From Helicobacter sp. (GTDB lineage Bacteria > Campylobacterota > Campylobacteria > Campylobacterales > Helicobacteraceae), in contig NZ_JAAVGY010000059.1 in the NCBI RefSeq assembly GCF_014799995.1, forward strand, positions 1 through 39,236: a stretch of 39,236 nucleotides of DNA, in the 5' to 3' direction. This document shows positions 24,078 through 33,143 of the stretch, piece by piece. The notes below the pieces were generated by a model, which saw nothing but the letters and a program-made list of their open reading frames with translations, did no database searches and was not told the origin of the DNA. A program made the translations under genes and the position numbers. Position 1 is the first letter of the stretch. The number at the start of each line of letters is the position of its first letter.

Positions 24078-26261
24078 TTATTCTTTTTTATTCTCTTCGT
24101 GTTGGTGCAATGGCTGATTATCAATGCACAATAAGGAATCCGCTACAATAGTCGTTAAATACCCCTTTGCATTGCCATCAAAAGGAATACTATCTAGCAC
24201 TTCTTGCAATCCAATTTCGTTGGCTAGCTTTTTAATCTCCTCGTCTTTGCCATAACGTTCAATATAATATTGAAAAGTCTCTTTCCAGCAAATATCTGGC
24301 TGCGCGCCCTCTTTGCCCGGTGCGTTAAGCATAAATTCTGAAAGATAGGCAATTTTTAGAATCGCCGCAATCTTATCTCTCCAATATTCAATATAAAGAT
24401 ATTCTTTTAGATTATCCAACGCGCTTTTACCATTGCCCGCCGCGGCAAAAGAAAAGGCGATTTTTTCATATCTTTTAAAATCATCATAAAGTTTTTTGTA
24501 TTCTGGCATAGAGCGCAATTCAAAGTAAGTTTCTGCCATTTTAAACGCATCGGCTAATTTACGCTCTTTGCAGGCTTGGGCAAAGTCTAGTTTGATTTGA
24601 ATCGTTTTTGCCTTTTCGTCCGCAAGGGTTTTAAAAGGCGACATAGAAGCCAATAGCTTACAAATCTCAAGGGCTTTTGCATAGTCATTTTGATTCTCAT
24701 AGGCACTCACGCGTTGGGCAATTTGGTCTCCGATAAGCAACGCGCTTTTATAAATCAGGGTTTCTTTCAAAAACGGCAATCTATCGCACATTTTAAAATA
24801 CTCTACGAAATTCTTTGCCTTGTATTCCTTATCTGCTTGGACAAATTTATCACTATTTCTAAGTAATGTCATTGCAACATCTTTTTTGGATTTAACCGTT
24901 ACAAACGGACGCAATAAATCTTGTGCTTTGACTAAGTTGCCTTGCGGGTCTTGGAATAGCAATCGCTTAGAAACTTCAAAAGACTTTTCCCAAGTTTCTT
25001 CTAGCTTGGCATAAGCAACCGTTTCTTTCAAATAAGGATTTTGATCTACTAATTTGTAAGCCTCCATATAGTTTTTGGCTTCAATTGCGTCCATAAACTT
25101 CGCTACGGCTTCCTTTTGTTGCCAATAATAGTCAAACTCTTCTCTTTTGCGTTGGTCTAGCATAAAGGGTTCAACCACTGCAGTTGCCTCTTGTAATTGG
25201 TCTTTTGCCAATAAATCAATGGCTTTTGCTAGCATTTCTTTCCATAAGTTTTCTAACTTCGTGCGATATTCTTTTAAAGTTTGCAAAAAGACATTTTTTG
25301 CGTGAATCAAACCCAATGCACCTTTAAGGTCATTGTTATTAAGCAGCTCTAGCATTTCTTCTTTTGCTTCGTTAATATCTGCAATCTCTATTGTTCCATC
25401 AGAGAATCCGAGATAAAGCAGGTTATCTTGGATTCTCATTGTCGTAATCCCACTATGTTCTAAAGTGATAGAATCACTTAAGGAATTATCACTCAAGTCA
25501 ATGATACGCAATTGCTTGTCTTTTGCTCCTACAAGCGCGTATTCTCCACCGGGAAGCGGACGACATCGTGTAAGCCATACGCCTTTAAATTTGTTTTCTT
25601 TGATAAACTTCTGCTCTTGCACATCATAAATCAAAGTCTGTCCGTCTTTCGTAACACAAAATAAAAGCGTGTTATCCGCATAGAAAAACGCGTCTTCAAT
25701 GAGCGAATCCGTCTTAATATCCGTAGCGACTAAAGTATTTTTAACAACATCAAAAATCATTGCACTTTTACCAAAGCAACCCGCAAACATCAATCGTTCA
25801 TCTTCGCTAAAGGCAATAGAAGAAATATAATCTGGCAAAGGTGGCGTGCTTAAAATAAGCTGATAATTATCCGTAGAATACACCAATACACGCCCATCTT
25901 CTCCCCCTGTGGCTAAATAATCGTCTTCGTGCGAAAAAGAGACTTTAGAAATCGCGAGCTTTTGCCAAGTTAATTGCGCAATAGGCGCAATCTCTGGAGT
26001 AGTCGTTACCACTACGCCTTTTGTTGCTTTGGCAAAACCCATAGCGACTTTGGAAGTAGTATGGGAGGTTGCAACTGCTTTGCTAAAATGGTGCAGAGGC
26101 TCTACTTCTTTGGATAGCTGCAATGCTTTATCAATGATTTTATTTTCTTTTGAAAAAGTAGAAATATTATAGAAATTATCCATACAAATAATAGAATCTT
26201 TATCCGTTGCGATTCCAAGCACACTGCCGACTAATTTTAAACTGCTTTTCACAGGAAACAT
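24078..26261 (-). CDS. WD40 beta-propeller plus helical-repeat protein
   Basis: A 727-residue cytoplasmic protein with no signal peptide. Residues 1 to about 300 form a WD40-type propeller with repeats such as ISKVSFSHEDDYLATGGEDG, ISSIAFSEDERLMFAGC and YALVGAKDKQLRIIDLSD. From about 310 to 690 it is almost wholly alpha-helical, with paired helices of TPR/solenoid character (for example DLLAKDQLQEATAVVEPFML and AYENQNDYAKALEICKLL). The architecture recalls scaffold or coat proteins. I do not recognise a characterised bacterial relative; a structural or assembly scaffold is inference. The ATG is preceded by AAGGAG and by a hairpin in the leader. Confidence 0.75.
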   Translation of the reverse strand: MFPVKSSLKLVGSVLGIATDKDSIICMDNFYNISTFSKENKIIDKALQLSKEVEPLHHFSKAVATSHTTSKVAMGFAKATKGVVVTTTPEIAPIAQLTWQKLAISKVSFSHEDDYLATGGEDGRVLVYSTDNYQLILSTPPLPDYISSIAFSEDERLMFAGCFGKSAMIFDVVKNTLVATDIKTDSLIEDAFFYADNTLLFCVTKDGQTLIYDVQEQKFIKENKFKGVWLTRCRPLPGGEYALVGAKDKQLRIIDLSDNSLSDSITLEHSGITTMRIQDNLLYLGFSDGTIEIADINEAKEEMLELLNNNDLKGALGLIHAKNVFLQTLKEYRTKLENLWKEMLAKAIDLLAKDQLQEATAVVEPFMLDQRKREEFDYYWQQKEAVAKFMDAIEAKNYMEAYKLVDQNPYLKETVAYAKLEETWEKSFEVSKRLLFQDPQGNLVKAQDLLRPFVTVKSKKDVAMTLLRNSDKFVQADKEYKAKNFVEYFKMCDRLPFLKETLIYKSALLIGDQIAQRVSAYENQNDYAKALEICKLLASMSPFKTLADEKAKTIQIKLDFAQACKERKLADAFKMAETYFELRSMPEYKKLYDDFKRYEKIAFSFAAAGNGKSALDNLKEYLYIEYWRDKIAAILKIAYLSEFMLNAPGKEGAQPDICWKETFQYYIERYGKDEEIKKLANEIGLQEVLDSIPFDGNAKGYLTTIVADSLLCIDNQPLHQHEENKKE

Positions 26262-26274
26262 TCTTGCTCCTTGA

Positions 26275-26292
26275 TTGACTAATTGTAGTCAA
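26275..26292 (-). promoter_or_regulatory. perfect inverted repeat in the leader of the WD40 gene
   Basis: TTGACTA-ATTG-TAGTCAA lies between the -10 (26311-26316) and the ribosome site (26265-26270). It could be an operator or a leader hairpin close to the ribosome site. Confidence 0.4.
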
Positions 26293-26310
26293 ATCTAAAT
26301 CATAATTTAT

Positions 26311-26316
26311 ATTATA
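26311..26316 (-). promoter_or_regulatory. -10 promoter of the WD40 gene
   Basis: The minus strand reads TATAAT, about 50 bases upstream of the ATG at 26261. Confidence 0.5.
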
Positions 26317-26462
26317 CTTCAAACTCTCTAATTTGCGTTTTAAATTCTTAATTATTCTCAAAACTTTAGCAAAGTGTGTAAATGCGAAAACATAATTTCC
26401 CATTTGTATAAAAAGTAAAAAGAATCTTGACTGAAATTAGCAAATTTTGCACAATTCTTTGT

Positions 26463-26468
26463 TATACT
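26463..26468 (+). promoter_or_regulatory. -10 promoter of icd
   Basis: TATACT lies 30 bases before the icd ATG, and AAAGGA at 26488-26493 is its ribosome site. Confidence 0.5.
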
Positions 26469-26498
26469 CAAACGATAATTTTATATTAAAGGAAGCTT

Positions 26499-28697
26499 AT
26501 GAAAATCACTTATACCCTCACAGACGAATCCCCCGCTTTAGCAACCTATTCATTTTTGCCTATTGTTCAAGCATTTTTAGGCAAAGTCGGCATTGCAGTA
26601 GAAACCTCTGACATTTCTCTTTCTGCTCGTGTTTTAGCACAATTTCCAGAAAGACTAAAGGAATCCCAAAAAGTCAAAGACGCACTCACAATACTTGGCG
26701 AACTTGTCAATCAACCAGACGCGAACCTTATCAAAACGCCTAATATTTCTGCGTCCATTCCACAATTAAAGGCAACCATTAAAGAATTACAAGCCAAAGG
26801 CTTTGATGTGCCCGAGTTTCCTGATGAACCAAAAGACGAAGCGCAAAAACTTATCAAAGAAAAATACCAAAAAGTCTTGGGTTCTGCTGTCAATCCTGTG
26901 CTTAGACAAGGCAATTCTGACCGCCGCTGCACCAAAGCAGTAAAAGAATATGCCAAAAAGAATCCCTATCGTGTCGTAGAGTTTCACAAAGATTCTAAAA
27001 CCTGCATTTCTTATATGCCAAAAGGAGACTTCTTTGACAATGAAAAAGCCCTCTTGATACAAGAAGCAACCAAAGCGAGAATTGAATTTGTCGGCTCAAA
27101 AGGCACAGAAATCCTTAAAGACAATCTCAAGCTAGACAAAAACGAAATCCTAGACGCAACCTTTATGAGCGCAAAAGACTTGGACGCATTTTATGCTAAG
27201 CAAATTGAAGTGTGCAAAAACGAAAATATCTTGCTTTCTCTCCACCTCAAAGCAACGATGATGAAAGTCAGCGACCCTGTGATTTTTGGACACGCTGTGC
27301 AAGTATATTTTAAAGAACTCTTTAATGAATTTGGCGAAGAACTCACACGACTTGGCGTGAATCCCAATAATGGCGTAAGCGAACTTCTAAGCAAAGCAGA
27401 AAATAGCCCGAAAAAACAAGGAATTTTGGCAAAATACAATGAGATTCTAAGCAAAAGCGCGCCTTTGTCTATGGTAAATTCTGATAAGGGAATCACAAAC
27501 TTACACGTGCCAAGTGATGTGATTGTAGATGCTTCTATGCCTGCAATGCTCAAAAATGGTGCGAGACTTTGGAATAAAGAGGGCAAAGAATGCGATACGA
27601 ACGCACTGATTCCAGACAAAACCTATGCAACGATTTATGAAGCGGTTGTGGAAGATTTGCGCGCTAATGGCACTTTGAATCCTAGCCAATTAGGAAGCGT
27701 CTCCAATGTCGGCTTAATGGCAAAAAAAGCGCAAGAATATGGCTCACACGATAAAACATTCATTGCCAAAGAAAATGGAATCTTTAGAATCGTAGATGAA
27801 AAAGGCGCGACTCTGCTAGAACATAAAGTAGAAAAAGGCGATATTTATCGCGCCAACCAAGCCAAATTTGAAGCCGTGCAAAATTGGATTGATTTAGGGA
27901 TTGAACGTGCGGACTTGACAGGAAATAAAGCAATTTTCTGGCTAGATTCCAAACGCCCAAGCAATCAAATTATGATAGACTTAGTCCAAGCAAGATTGAA
28001 AGAAAAAGGCAAGGAGATTGCGATTCTACCGCCAAAAGAAGCGTGTTTAGAATCCCTCAAACTCATTCGTGCGGGCAAAGATGTAATCTCCATTAGTGGA
28101 AATGTTTTGCGAGATTATTTAACCGATTTATTCCCAATCCTAGAGCTTGGCACAAGCGCGAAAATGCTCTCTGTCGTGCCTATGCTCAATGGTGGTTCAA
28201 TGTTTGAAACAGGAGCGGGCGGAAGTGCGCCTAAACAAGTCGAACAACTTGTAGAAGAAAACCACTTGCGCTGGGACAGCTTGGGAGAGTTTTTGGCACT
28301 TCAGGCAAGCTTGGAATTTTATGCTCAAAAAACAGGCAACAAACAAGCACAGATTCTAGCAAATAGCCTTGATAATGCGATTGGTGAATGGCTCAACAAC
28401 AACAAAGCTCCTTCGCGCAAAGTTGGCGAGGACGATAACCGCACAAGTCATTTCTATCTCGCGCTTTATTTTGCTAAAGCGTTGGCAAACGATAGTAGCG
28501 ATTCTGCCTTACAAAGCTTTTTTAAGGGAATCGCGGAGGAGCTAAGTGCAAATGAAAGCAAAATCCACCAAGAATACCTCAACGCACAAGGCGTTAAAGT
28601 GGATTTGGGCGGATATTATAAGCTAGATGATGAAAAATGTAGTGCAATTATGCGCCCAAGCACGACTTTCAATGCGATTTTGGCGAAGATTAAATAG
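26499..28697 (+). CDS. icd: isocitrate dehydrogenase (NADP+), monomeric type
   Basis: A TCA-cycle enzyme that oxidises isocitrate to 2-oxoglutarate with NADP+. The 732 residues and sequence show the monomeric (IDH-II) class, not the roughly 420-residue dimeric type of H. pylori. Landmarks are the start YTLTDESPALATYSFLP, VLRQGNSDRR, SNVGLMAKKAQEYGSHDKTF, the SKRPSNQIMIDLVQ segment, and the C-terminal GYYKLDDEKCSAIMRPS. The presence of this form argues for a Campylobacter-like or enterohepatic Helicobacter host. The gene appears to be a single unit, and the DUF1848 cassette begins 21 bases after its stop without an obvious terminator. Confidence 0.97.
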   Translation: MKITYTLTDESPALATYSFLPIVQAFLGKVGIAVETSDISLSARVLAQFPERLKESQKVKDALTILGELVNQPDANLIKTPNISASIPQLKATIKELQAKGFDVPEFPDEPKDEAQKLIKEKYQKVLGSAVNPVLRQGNSDRRCTKAVKEYAKKNPYRVVEFHKDSKTCISYMPKGDFFDNEKALLIQEATKARIEFVGSKGTEILKDNLKLDKNEILDATFMSAKDLDAFYAKQIEVCKNENILLSLHLKATMMKVSDPVIFGHAVQVYFKELFNEFGEELTRLGVNPNNGVSELLSKAENSPKKQGILAKYNEILSKSAPLSMVNSDKGITNLHVPSDVIVDASMPAMLKNGARLWNKEGKECDTNALIPDKTYATIYEAVVEDLRANGTLNPSQLGSVSNVGLMAKKAQEYGSHDKTFIAKENGIFRIVDEKGATLLEHKVEKGDIYRANQAKFEAVQNWIDLGIERADLTGNKAIFWLDSKRPSNQIMIDLVQARLKEKGKEIAILPPKEACLESLKLIRAGKDVISISGNVLRDYLTDLFPILELGTSAKMLSVVPMLNGGSMFETGAGGSAPKQVEQLVEENHLRWDSLGEFLALQASLEFYAQKTGNKQAQILANSLDNAIGEWLNNNKAPSRKVGEDDNRTSHFYLALYFAKALANDSSDSALQSFFKGIAEELSANESKIHQEYLNAQGVKVDLGGYYKLDDEKCSAIMRPSTTFNAILAKIK

Positions 28698-28718
28698 CCC
28701 GATATTGTATTGTCAATA

Positions 28719-29789
28719 ATGAGTTGGAATAAGGCAACAATTAAACTAGACAATGGGGAGACGATAATAGCACAAGCTCCCCATATCATCTCGGCAAGTC
28801 GCAGCACAGATATCCCCGCATTTTATGCTGATTGGTTTTTTCATAGATTAAACATCGGTTATTCTGCGTGGATTAATCCATTTAATGGTAAAAAAAGCTA
28901 CATTTCTTATTGCAATACACGTTTTATTGTGTTTTGGTCTAAGAATCCCAAACCTTTATTTCCCTATATTCCTATTTTAAAAGAAAAAAAGATTAATTTT
29001 TACATTCAATATACCTTAAATGATTACGAAACAGAGCAATTAGAAATGGGTGTCCCCCCAAAACAAGAACGTATAGAAACTTTTAGGGAATTTTCGCGAA
29101 TTTTGGGAAAAGAATCAGTTATCTGGAGATTTGACCCTATGATATTGACTGACACTATTACAATCAATACGCTTTTAAAAAAAGTGGAAAAATTAGGAGA
29201 CACACTGCATAATTATACAGAAAAGCTAGTATTTAGCTATGCGGATATTACTTCTTATAAAAAAGTGAAGTCTAATCTTGAAAAAAGCAAAGTGCAATAT
29301 GTAGAATGGAATGAGGAGCAAATGGAAGAATTTGCTTCTAGGCTCTCTAGTTTAAACGAGCGAAAAGGTTGGGGTTTGCAGCTTGCTACTTGTGCAGAAA
29401 AGCTAGATGCTAGCAAATATGGTATAGAACATAACCGCTGTATTGATGGAGATTTAATCGTGCGTCTTGCTTGGAAAGATCCACGACTTATGGATATTTT
29501 AGGAGTCAAAATAGAAAATATGCCACAACCAAATCTTTTTAATGAAAGTAAAATTCCGCAAAATGCAATTTTACTGCTTGACAATCATTATTTTTTGAGC
29601 ATACACAAAAAAGATAAAGGACAACGTAAATTGTGCGATTGTATGGTAGCAAAAGATATTGGAGAATACAATACTTGCCCGCATTTATGCGAATATTGCT
29701 ATGCCAATGCAAACAAACAAATAGCCCAAAAAAACTATGAAATGCACAAATGCAATCCACTTTCAGATACTATACAAGGAATATATTAA
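28719..29789 (+). CDS. DUF1848 family protein with cysteine cluster
   Basis: A 356-residue cytoplasmic protein of the DUF1848 family, whose function is unknown to me. The start IISASRSTDIPAFYADWF and the segments FIVFWSKNPKPL and VIWRFDPMILTD are typical. The C terminus is rich in cysteines: C306, C308, then C320, C324 and C327 in TCPHLCEYCYAN, a C-x3-C-x2-C array identical in spacing to the radical-SAM Fe-S motif but placed at the C-terminal end. C225 and C241 are also family-like. I chose ATG 28719; a TTG at 28710 would add three residues. The stop overlaps the next start (TAATG), so the two genes are a coupled pair. Confidence 0.9.
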   Translation: MSWNKATIKLDNGETIIAQAPHIISASRSTDIPAFYADWFFHRLNIGYSAWINPFNGKKSYISYCNTRFIVFWSKNPKPLFPYIPILKEKKINFYIQYTLNDYETEQLEMGVPPKQERIETFREFSRILGKESVIWRFDPMILTDTITINTLLKKVEKLGDTLHNYTEKLVFSYADITSYKKVKSNLEKSKVQYVEWNEEQMEEFASRLSSLNERKGWGLQLATCAEKLDASKYGIEHNRCIDGDLIVRLAWKDPRLMDILGVKIENMPQPNLFNESKIPQNAILLLDNHYFLSIHKKDKGQRKLCDCMVAKDIGEYNTCPHLCEYCYANANKQIAQKNYEMHKCNPLSDTIQGIY

Positions 29790-31852
29790 TGTCAGAATAT
29801 CTCAACAGATTAAAAGAATATCAAGACTTGTCTCCGCAAGATACGGTTGATCTTTGCAAACAGCTCGTGCCACAAGAATGGCAAAATTACCCCAGCAGAC
29901 ATCCAGAGATAAATCACGGCATAAATCGCTTACAAACTCCAGAAGCACTCAACTGCTACACTGCTGCGTATGGGAATATGCATTTATATAAATGTCGTAT
30001 TGCCTTGCAAAACTTCCCATTTAAACGCATTGAAAAACAAGTTATTGAAATAGTTGATTGGGGATGCGGACAAGGGCTAGGAACATTATGCGTCCTTGAT
30101 GCTTTAAGGCAACGTGAAATGCTAACAAAGCAAAGACTAAAGAACATTACACTTGTTGAGCCATCAGAAATAGCACTTAAAAGAGCTTGTGATAACATTA
30201 CTAAAGCCACAAATGGAGAAGTCAAATTAAATCCCATACAATGTTATCTACCGAGCAATAATGAAAAAATAGAAAACGAAATATCAGGCATAGAGTATTA
30301 TTGTCAAAATATCATTCATATTTTTTCCAATATCTTAGATATTCCTACAATTCATTTAGAAAAATTGGCTAATTTAATGACAGATAATGATTCTACCGCC
30401 CTTGCTAACAATAGAACACATTATATCCTTTGTATAGGACCAATGAATAAGACTCATTACAGGATTGACCGATTTTGCGAACTTTTTAGGGTGCAAGATT
30501 TCTTTTCTAATGTAGAAGAATGCAAAGGCGAAAGGCAATTTACCTGTAAAACAAAATGTTTTCTTTATGATAAAGGTACTCTGAATCTAAATTATTCTTC
30601 AGAAGTTCAAGAATTTGATAAATATGAACAAGAAGAAAATTTTGATGAAAGTGATGATAAATTTACACCAAATTGGCATTCTTATAAAGACGGCAAACAC
30701 ACAAATTTAACTACAATCCAAAAGAGTCTAGCAGAAAGCATAGTAAATAAAGAACAAAAAATTAGTGGCGTTGCTGGATCTGGTAAAACTCAAGTCCTAG
30801 CGACAAGAGCTGTGAATGCTCAAAAACGCACAGGAGGAGATATTTTAATCTTAACCTATAACATAACCCTCTCTAATTATTTACGATTCCGTATTAATGA
30901 AGTACGTGCCGATTTTGATTGGGATAAAATACATATCCGCAACTACCATAAATTTTATAAAGATCAGGCTGAACACTGCTTGTCAAAGCAAGAATTGGAA
31001 TCAAAAAATTGGAATGATTGGGAAACTTACGATATAGATATTTTCACAGAAAAAGAAATATCAAAATATCAAGCAATATTTATTGATGAGGTTCAAGATT
31101 TCAAAAACGAATGGCTACAAATTATTCATCAACATTTTCTTGCTTCAAAAGGTGAATTTGTGGTTTTTGGCGACCCAAAACAAAAAATTTATGATAATCA
31201 AACATTGGACAAAGAGGGTAATATTAATCTAGGCATCATCAAAGGAGTGTGGAATAAACAGCTTACAAAAGGGCATCGATTCCAATCCAATGGACAACTA
31301 GCTAAGTTAGCATCCGATTTTCAACGAAAATACTTTCAAAATATGCCCATAGAATCACTCGAGAATGAAAGCTTAATTCAAGATTCTTTATTTACATACA
31401 CAACACCAACAATGCAATATGCAAACATTGACCCAAATATTAACGCCATTACAGATATGATTATACAAATTATCCAAGATAACGAATTTAATACAAAAGA
31501 AACAGCAATTATCTCTTGTCAAAAGGATATTTTAAAAGATATAGATTATCAATACAGACAAATAACCAATCAAGAAACAATGACGACATTCTTTCCAAAA
31601 GAACCCAATAAGAATAATACATCATACAAATCAAACTTTACTATGTTTGGAGATAAATTAAAATTTTCTACTATTCATAGTTTTAAAGGGTGGGAAGCAG
31701 AAAATATTATTTTTATATTAACTCCAAATTGTAAAGCAGAACTTGTTTATACCGCCATTACAAGAGCAAAAGAAAGTCTAATTATTCTTAATTGTGGCAA
31801 TTTAGAATATAGCTCATTTTTTAATGAAACAATCAAATATTCCTTGAGTTAA
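29789..31852 (+). CDS. methyltransferase-superfamily 1 helicase fusion protein
   Basis: A 687-residue protein joining two enzyme-like domains. Residues about 45-260 look like a class I SAM methyltransferase: motif I VDWGCGQG at 89-96 and acidic strand-2 TLVEPSE at 121-127, recalling Rsm22-type enzymes. After an acidic linker (about 275-300), residues 305-687 are a UvrD-like helicase: motif I GVAGSGKT at 327-334, motif II FIDEVQDF at 431-438, GDPKQKIYD near 461, HRF at 496-498, STIHSFKGWEAENI near 627 and YTAITRAKESL at 654-664. The ATG at 29789 behind AAGGA overlaps the DUF1848 stop. Composition differs from neighbours (four GATC across the gene pair). Nucleic-acid repair or defence is inference. 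Confidence 0.85.
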   Translation: MSEYLNRLKEYQDLSPQDTVDLCKQLVPQEWQNYPSRHPEINHGINRLQTPEALNCYTAAYGNMHLYKCRIALQNFPFKRIEKQVIEIVDWGCGQGLGTLCVLDALRQREMLTKQRLKNITLVEPSEIALKRACDNITKATNGEVKLNPIQCYLPSNNEKIENEISGIEYYCQNIIHIFSNILDIPTIHLEKLANLMTDNDSTALANNRTHYILCIGPMNKTHYRIDRFCELFRVQDFFSNVEECKGERQFTCKTKCFLYDKGTLNLNYSSEVQEFDKYEQEENFDESDDKFTPNWHSYKDGKHTNLTTIQKSLAESIVNKEQKISGVAGSGKTQVLATRAVNAQKRTGGDILILTYNITLSNYLRFRINEVRADFDWDKIHIRNYHKFYKDQAEHCLSKQELESKNWNDWETYDIDIFTEKEISKYQAIFIDEVQDFKNEWLQIIHQHFLASKGEFVVFGDPKQKIYDNQTLDKEGNINLGIIKGVWNKQLTKGHRFQSNGQLAKLASDFQRKYFQNMPIESLENESLIQDSLFTYTTPTMQYANIDPNINAITDMIIQIIQDNEFNTKETAIISCQKDILKDIDYQYRQITNQETMTTFFPKEPNKNNTSYKSNFTMFGDKLKFSTIHSFKGWEAENIIFILTPNCKAELVYTAITRAKESLIILNCGNLEYSSFFNETIKYSLS

Positions 31853-31940
31853 AAGATTTACAATATATTGCACTAATAAGAAAGTTAAACTGAAATATAT
31901 CAACGATTCTCAATACGCCCCAAGTAGAATAGGATTTATT

Positions 31941-32570
31941 TTATTCTTTATTCTGTAAAAAACTTTCAAACAAAAACTTATGCTCATTTGGCAAAGCCTC
32001 AAAAAGCGCAAAGGCAAGATTGCGAATCTCCCATAACGCACTTTTAGAACTCCGCAAGCTTAAAAAGTTTTGCAAACTCCGCGCATTGATACTCCAAGTT
32101 AGCTCCGTTTTGTAGGATTCAGGCATTGCAAACTTCACGAAATCATTGCTGATATTCTCTTGCAATAAGAATCGCAAATTTTCCAAAGCCTGCACACTCG
32201 CCTTATCCACCGCTTCATTTTGCGTAAAAACCAAAAATTTTTCAGCGCGGGCAAGATTTGCTGCATTTAAAGGCAAAAAAGATTCCGCGTCTTTTAGTTC
32301 TTTAAGCGTGTAACGCGTAGATTTGACGCTCAAAGATGCGATTCTGTGGCGTGCTAATTCCTGCAAAGTCGCACGCGAAATTCCTTGAATATAAAAAGTA
32401 TAATGTAAATGTTCTAAAGTCGAAGCGTGTTTGAATTTATTGCCCACGCGATAAATCAGCTCTTTATCCTTTGCGCCACCATTGTCGCTTTTCTCAAAGC
32501 TCTGCCAACAAGTGCGAATCGCGTGAGAACAAACATTTAATTCTGTGTAATTTAAAAGTGTAATTTGCAT
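31941..32570 (-). CDS. thyX: FAD-dependent thymidylate synthase
   Basis: ThyX makes dTMP from dUMP using methylenetetrahydrofolate, FAD and NADPH, replacing ThyA. The protein has 209 residues, within the family's range. The ThyX signature RHR-x7-S is visible as RHRIASLSVKS followed by TRY near residues 76-89. HASTLEHLHYTFYIQGISR before it is also conserved. The start codon overlaps the ruvC stop (TAATG on the minus strand), so the genes are co-translated. An 88-base spacer separates it from the convergent helicase gene. Confidence 0.96.
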   Translation of the reverse strand: MQITLLNYTELNVCSHAIRTCWQSFEKSDNGGAKDKELIYRVGNKFKHASTLEHLHYTFYIQGISRATLQELARHRIASLSVKSTRYTLKELKDAESFLPLNAANLARAEKFLVFTQNEAVDKASVQALENLRFLLQENISNDFVKFAMPESYKTELTWSINARSLQNFLSLRSSKSALWEIRNLAFALFEALPNEHKFLFESFLQNKE

Positions 32571-33055
32571 TAAAATTCCTTAATTTGAAGTTTCAATCGT
32601 TGTGCGTGTGTAATCGCAATGGCGATTGCATCGGTAATATCTAGCGGCTTAATTTCGCCCTTAATCCCTAAAAGTCGCTTCACCATAAAGGCAACTTGCT
32701 CCTTTTGCGCCTTGCCATTGCCTGTTAAAGCCTTTTTAACTTGCAAAGGAGTATATTCTGTGAAATTGCCCAACTCTTGCAGAATCTTAAGGCTCAAAGC
32801 TCCGCGAAATTGTGCAAGCTTAATCACGCTTTTAGGATTATAAGCATAAAACATATCCTCAATCGCAACGGAATCTATTTTATGATTTCTTAGCACCAAA
32901 TCAATTCCCTCTACAAATTCTAAGATTTGATGTTGCAAGATTCTTTCTTTGATTTTTATCAATCCTGCTTCTTGCAAAGAAATTGTGTTTTTTTCTAATT
33001 TAATAATTGCATAGCCACAATTTCTACTACCCGGATCAATACCTAGAATATTCAC
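32570..33055 (-). CDS. ruvC: Holliday junction endonuclease RuvC
   Basis: RuvC resolves Holliday junctions as a dimer with RuvAB. The 161 residues are normal. The first catalytic Asp is in ILGIDPGSRNCGYA (residue 7), the catalytic Glu in AIEDMFYAYNPKSVI, and the last acidic pair in KPLDITDAIAIAITHA. It is divergent from dnaA, and the 111-base spacer (33056-33166) holds the DnaA boxes. This ruvC-dnaA arrangement is described at the origin of other Campylobacterota such as Wolinella. Confidence 0.97.
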   Translation of the reverse strand: MNILGIDPGSRNCGYAIIKLEKNTISLQEAGLIKIKERILQHQILEFVEGIDLVLRNHKIDSVAIEDMFYAYNPKSVIKLAQFRGALSLKILQELGNFTEYTPLQVKKALTGNGKAQKEQVAFMVKRLLGIKGEIKPLDITDAIAIAITHAQRLKLQIKEF

Positions 33056-33143
33056 TAATTGCCTTAATAAAATGATTTTAAATTTGCAGAATCATATAAA
33101 ATTTTTAGTAATTTTGAGATAAAATCTCCTTAAATTTCACGAG

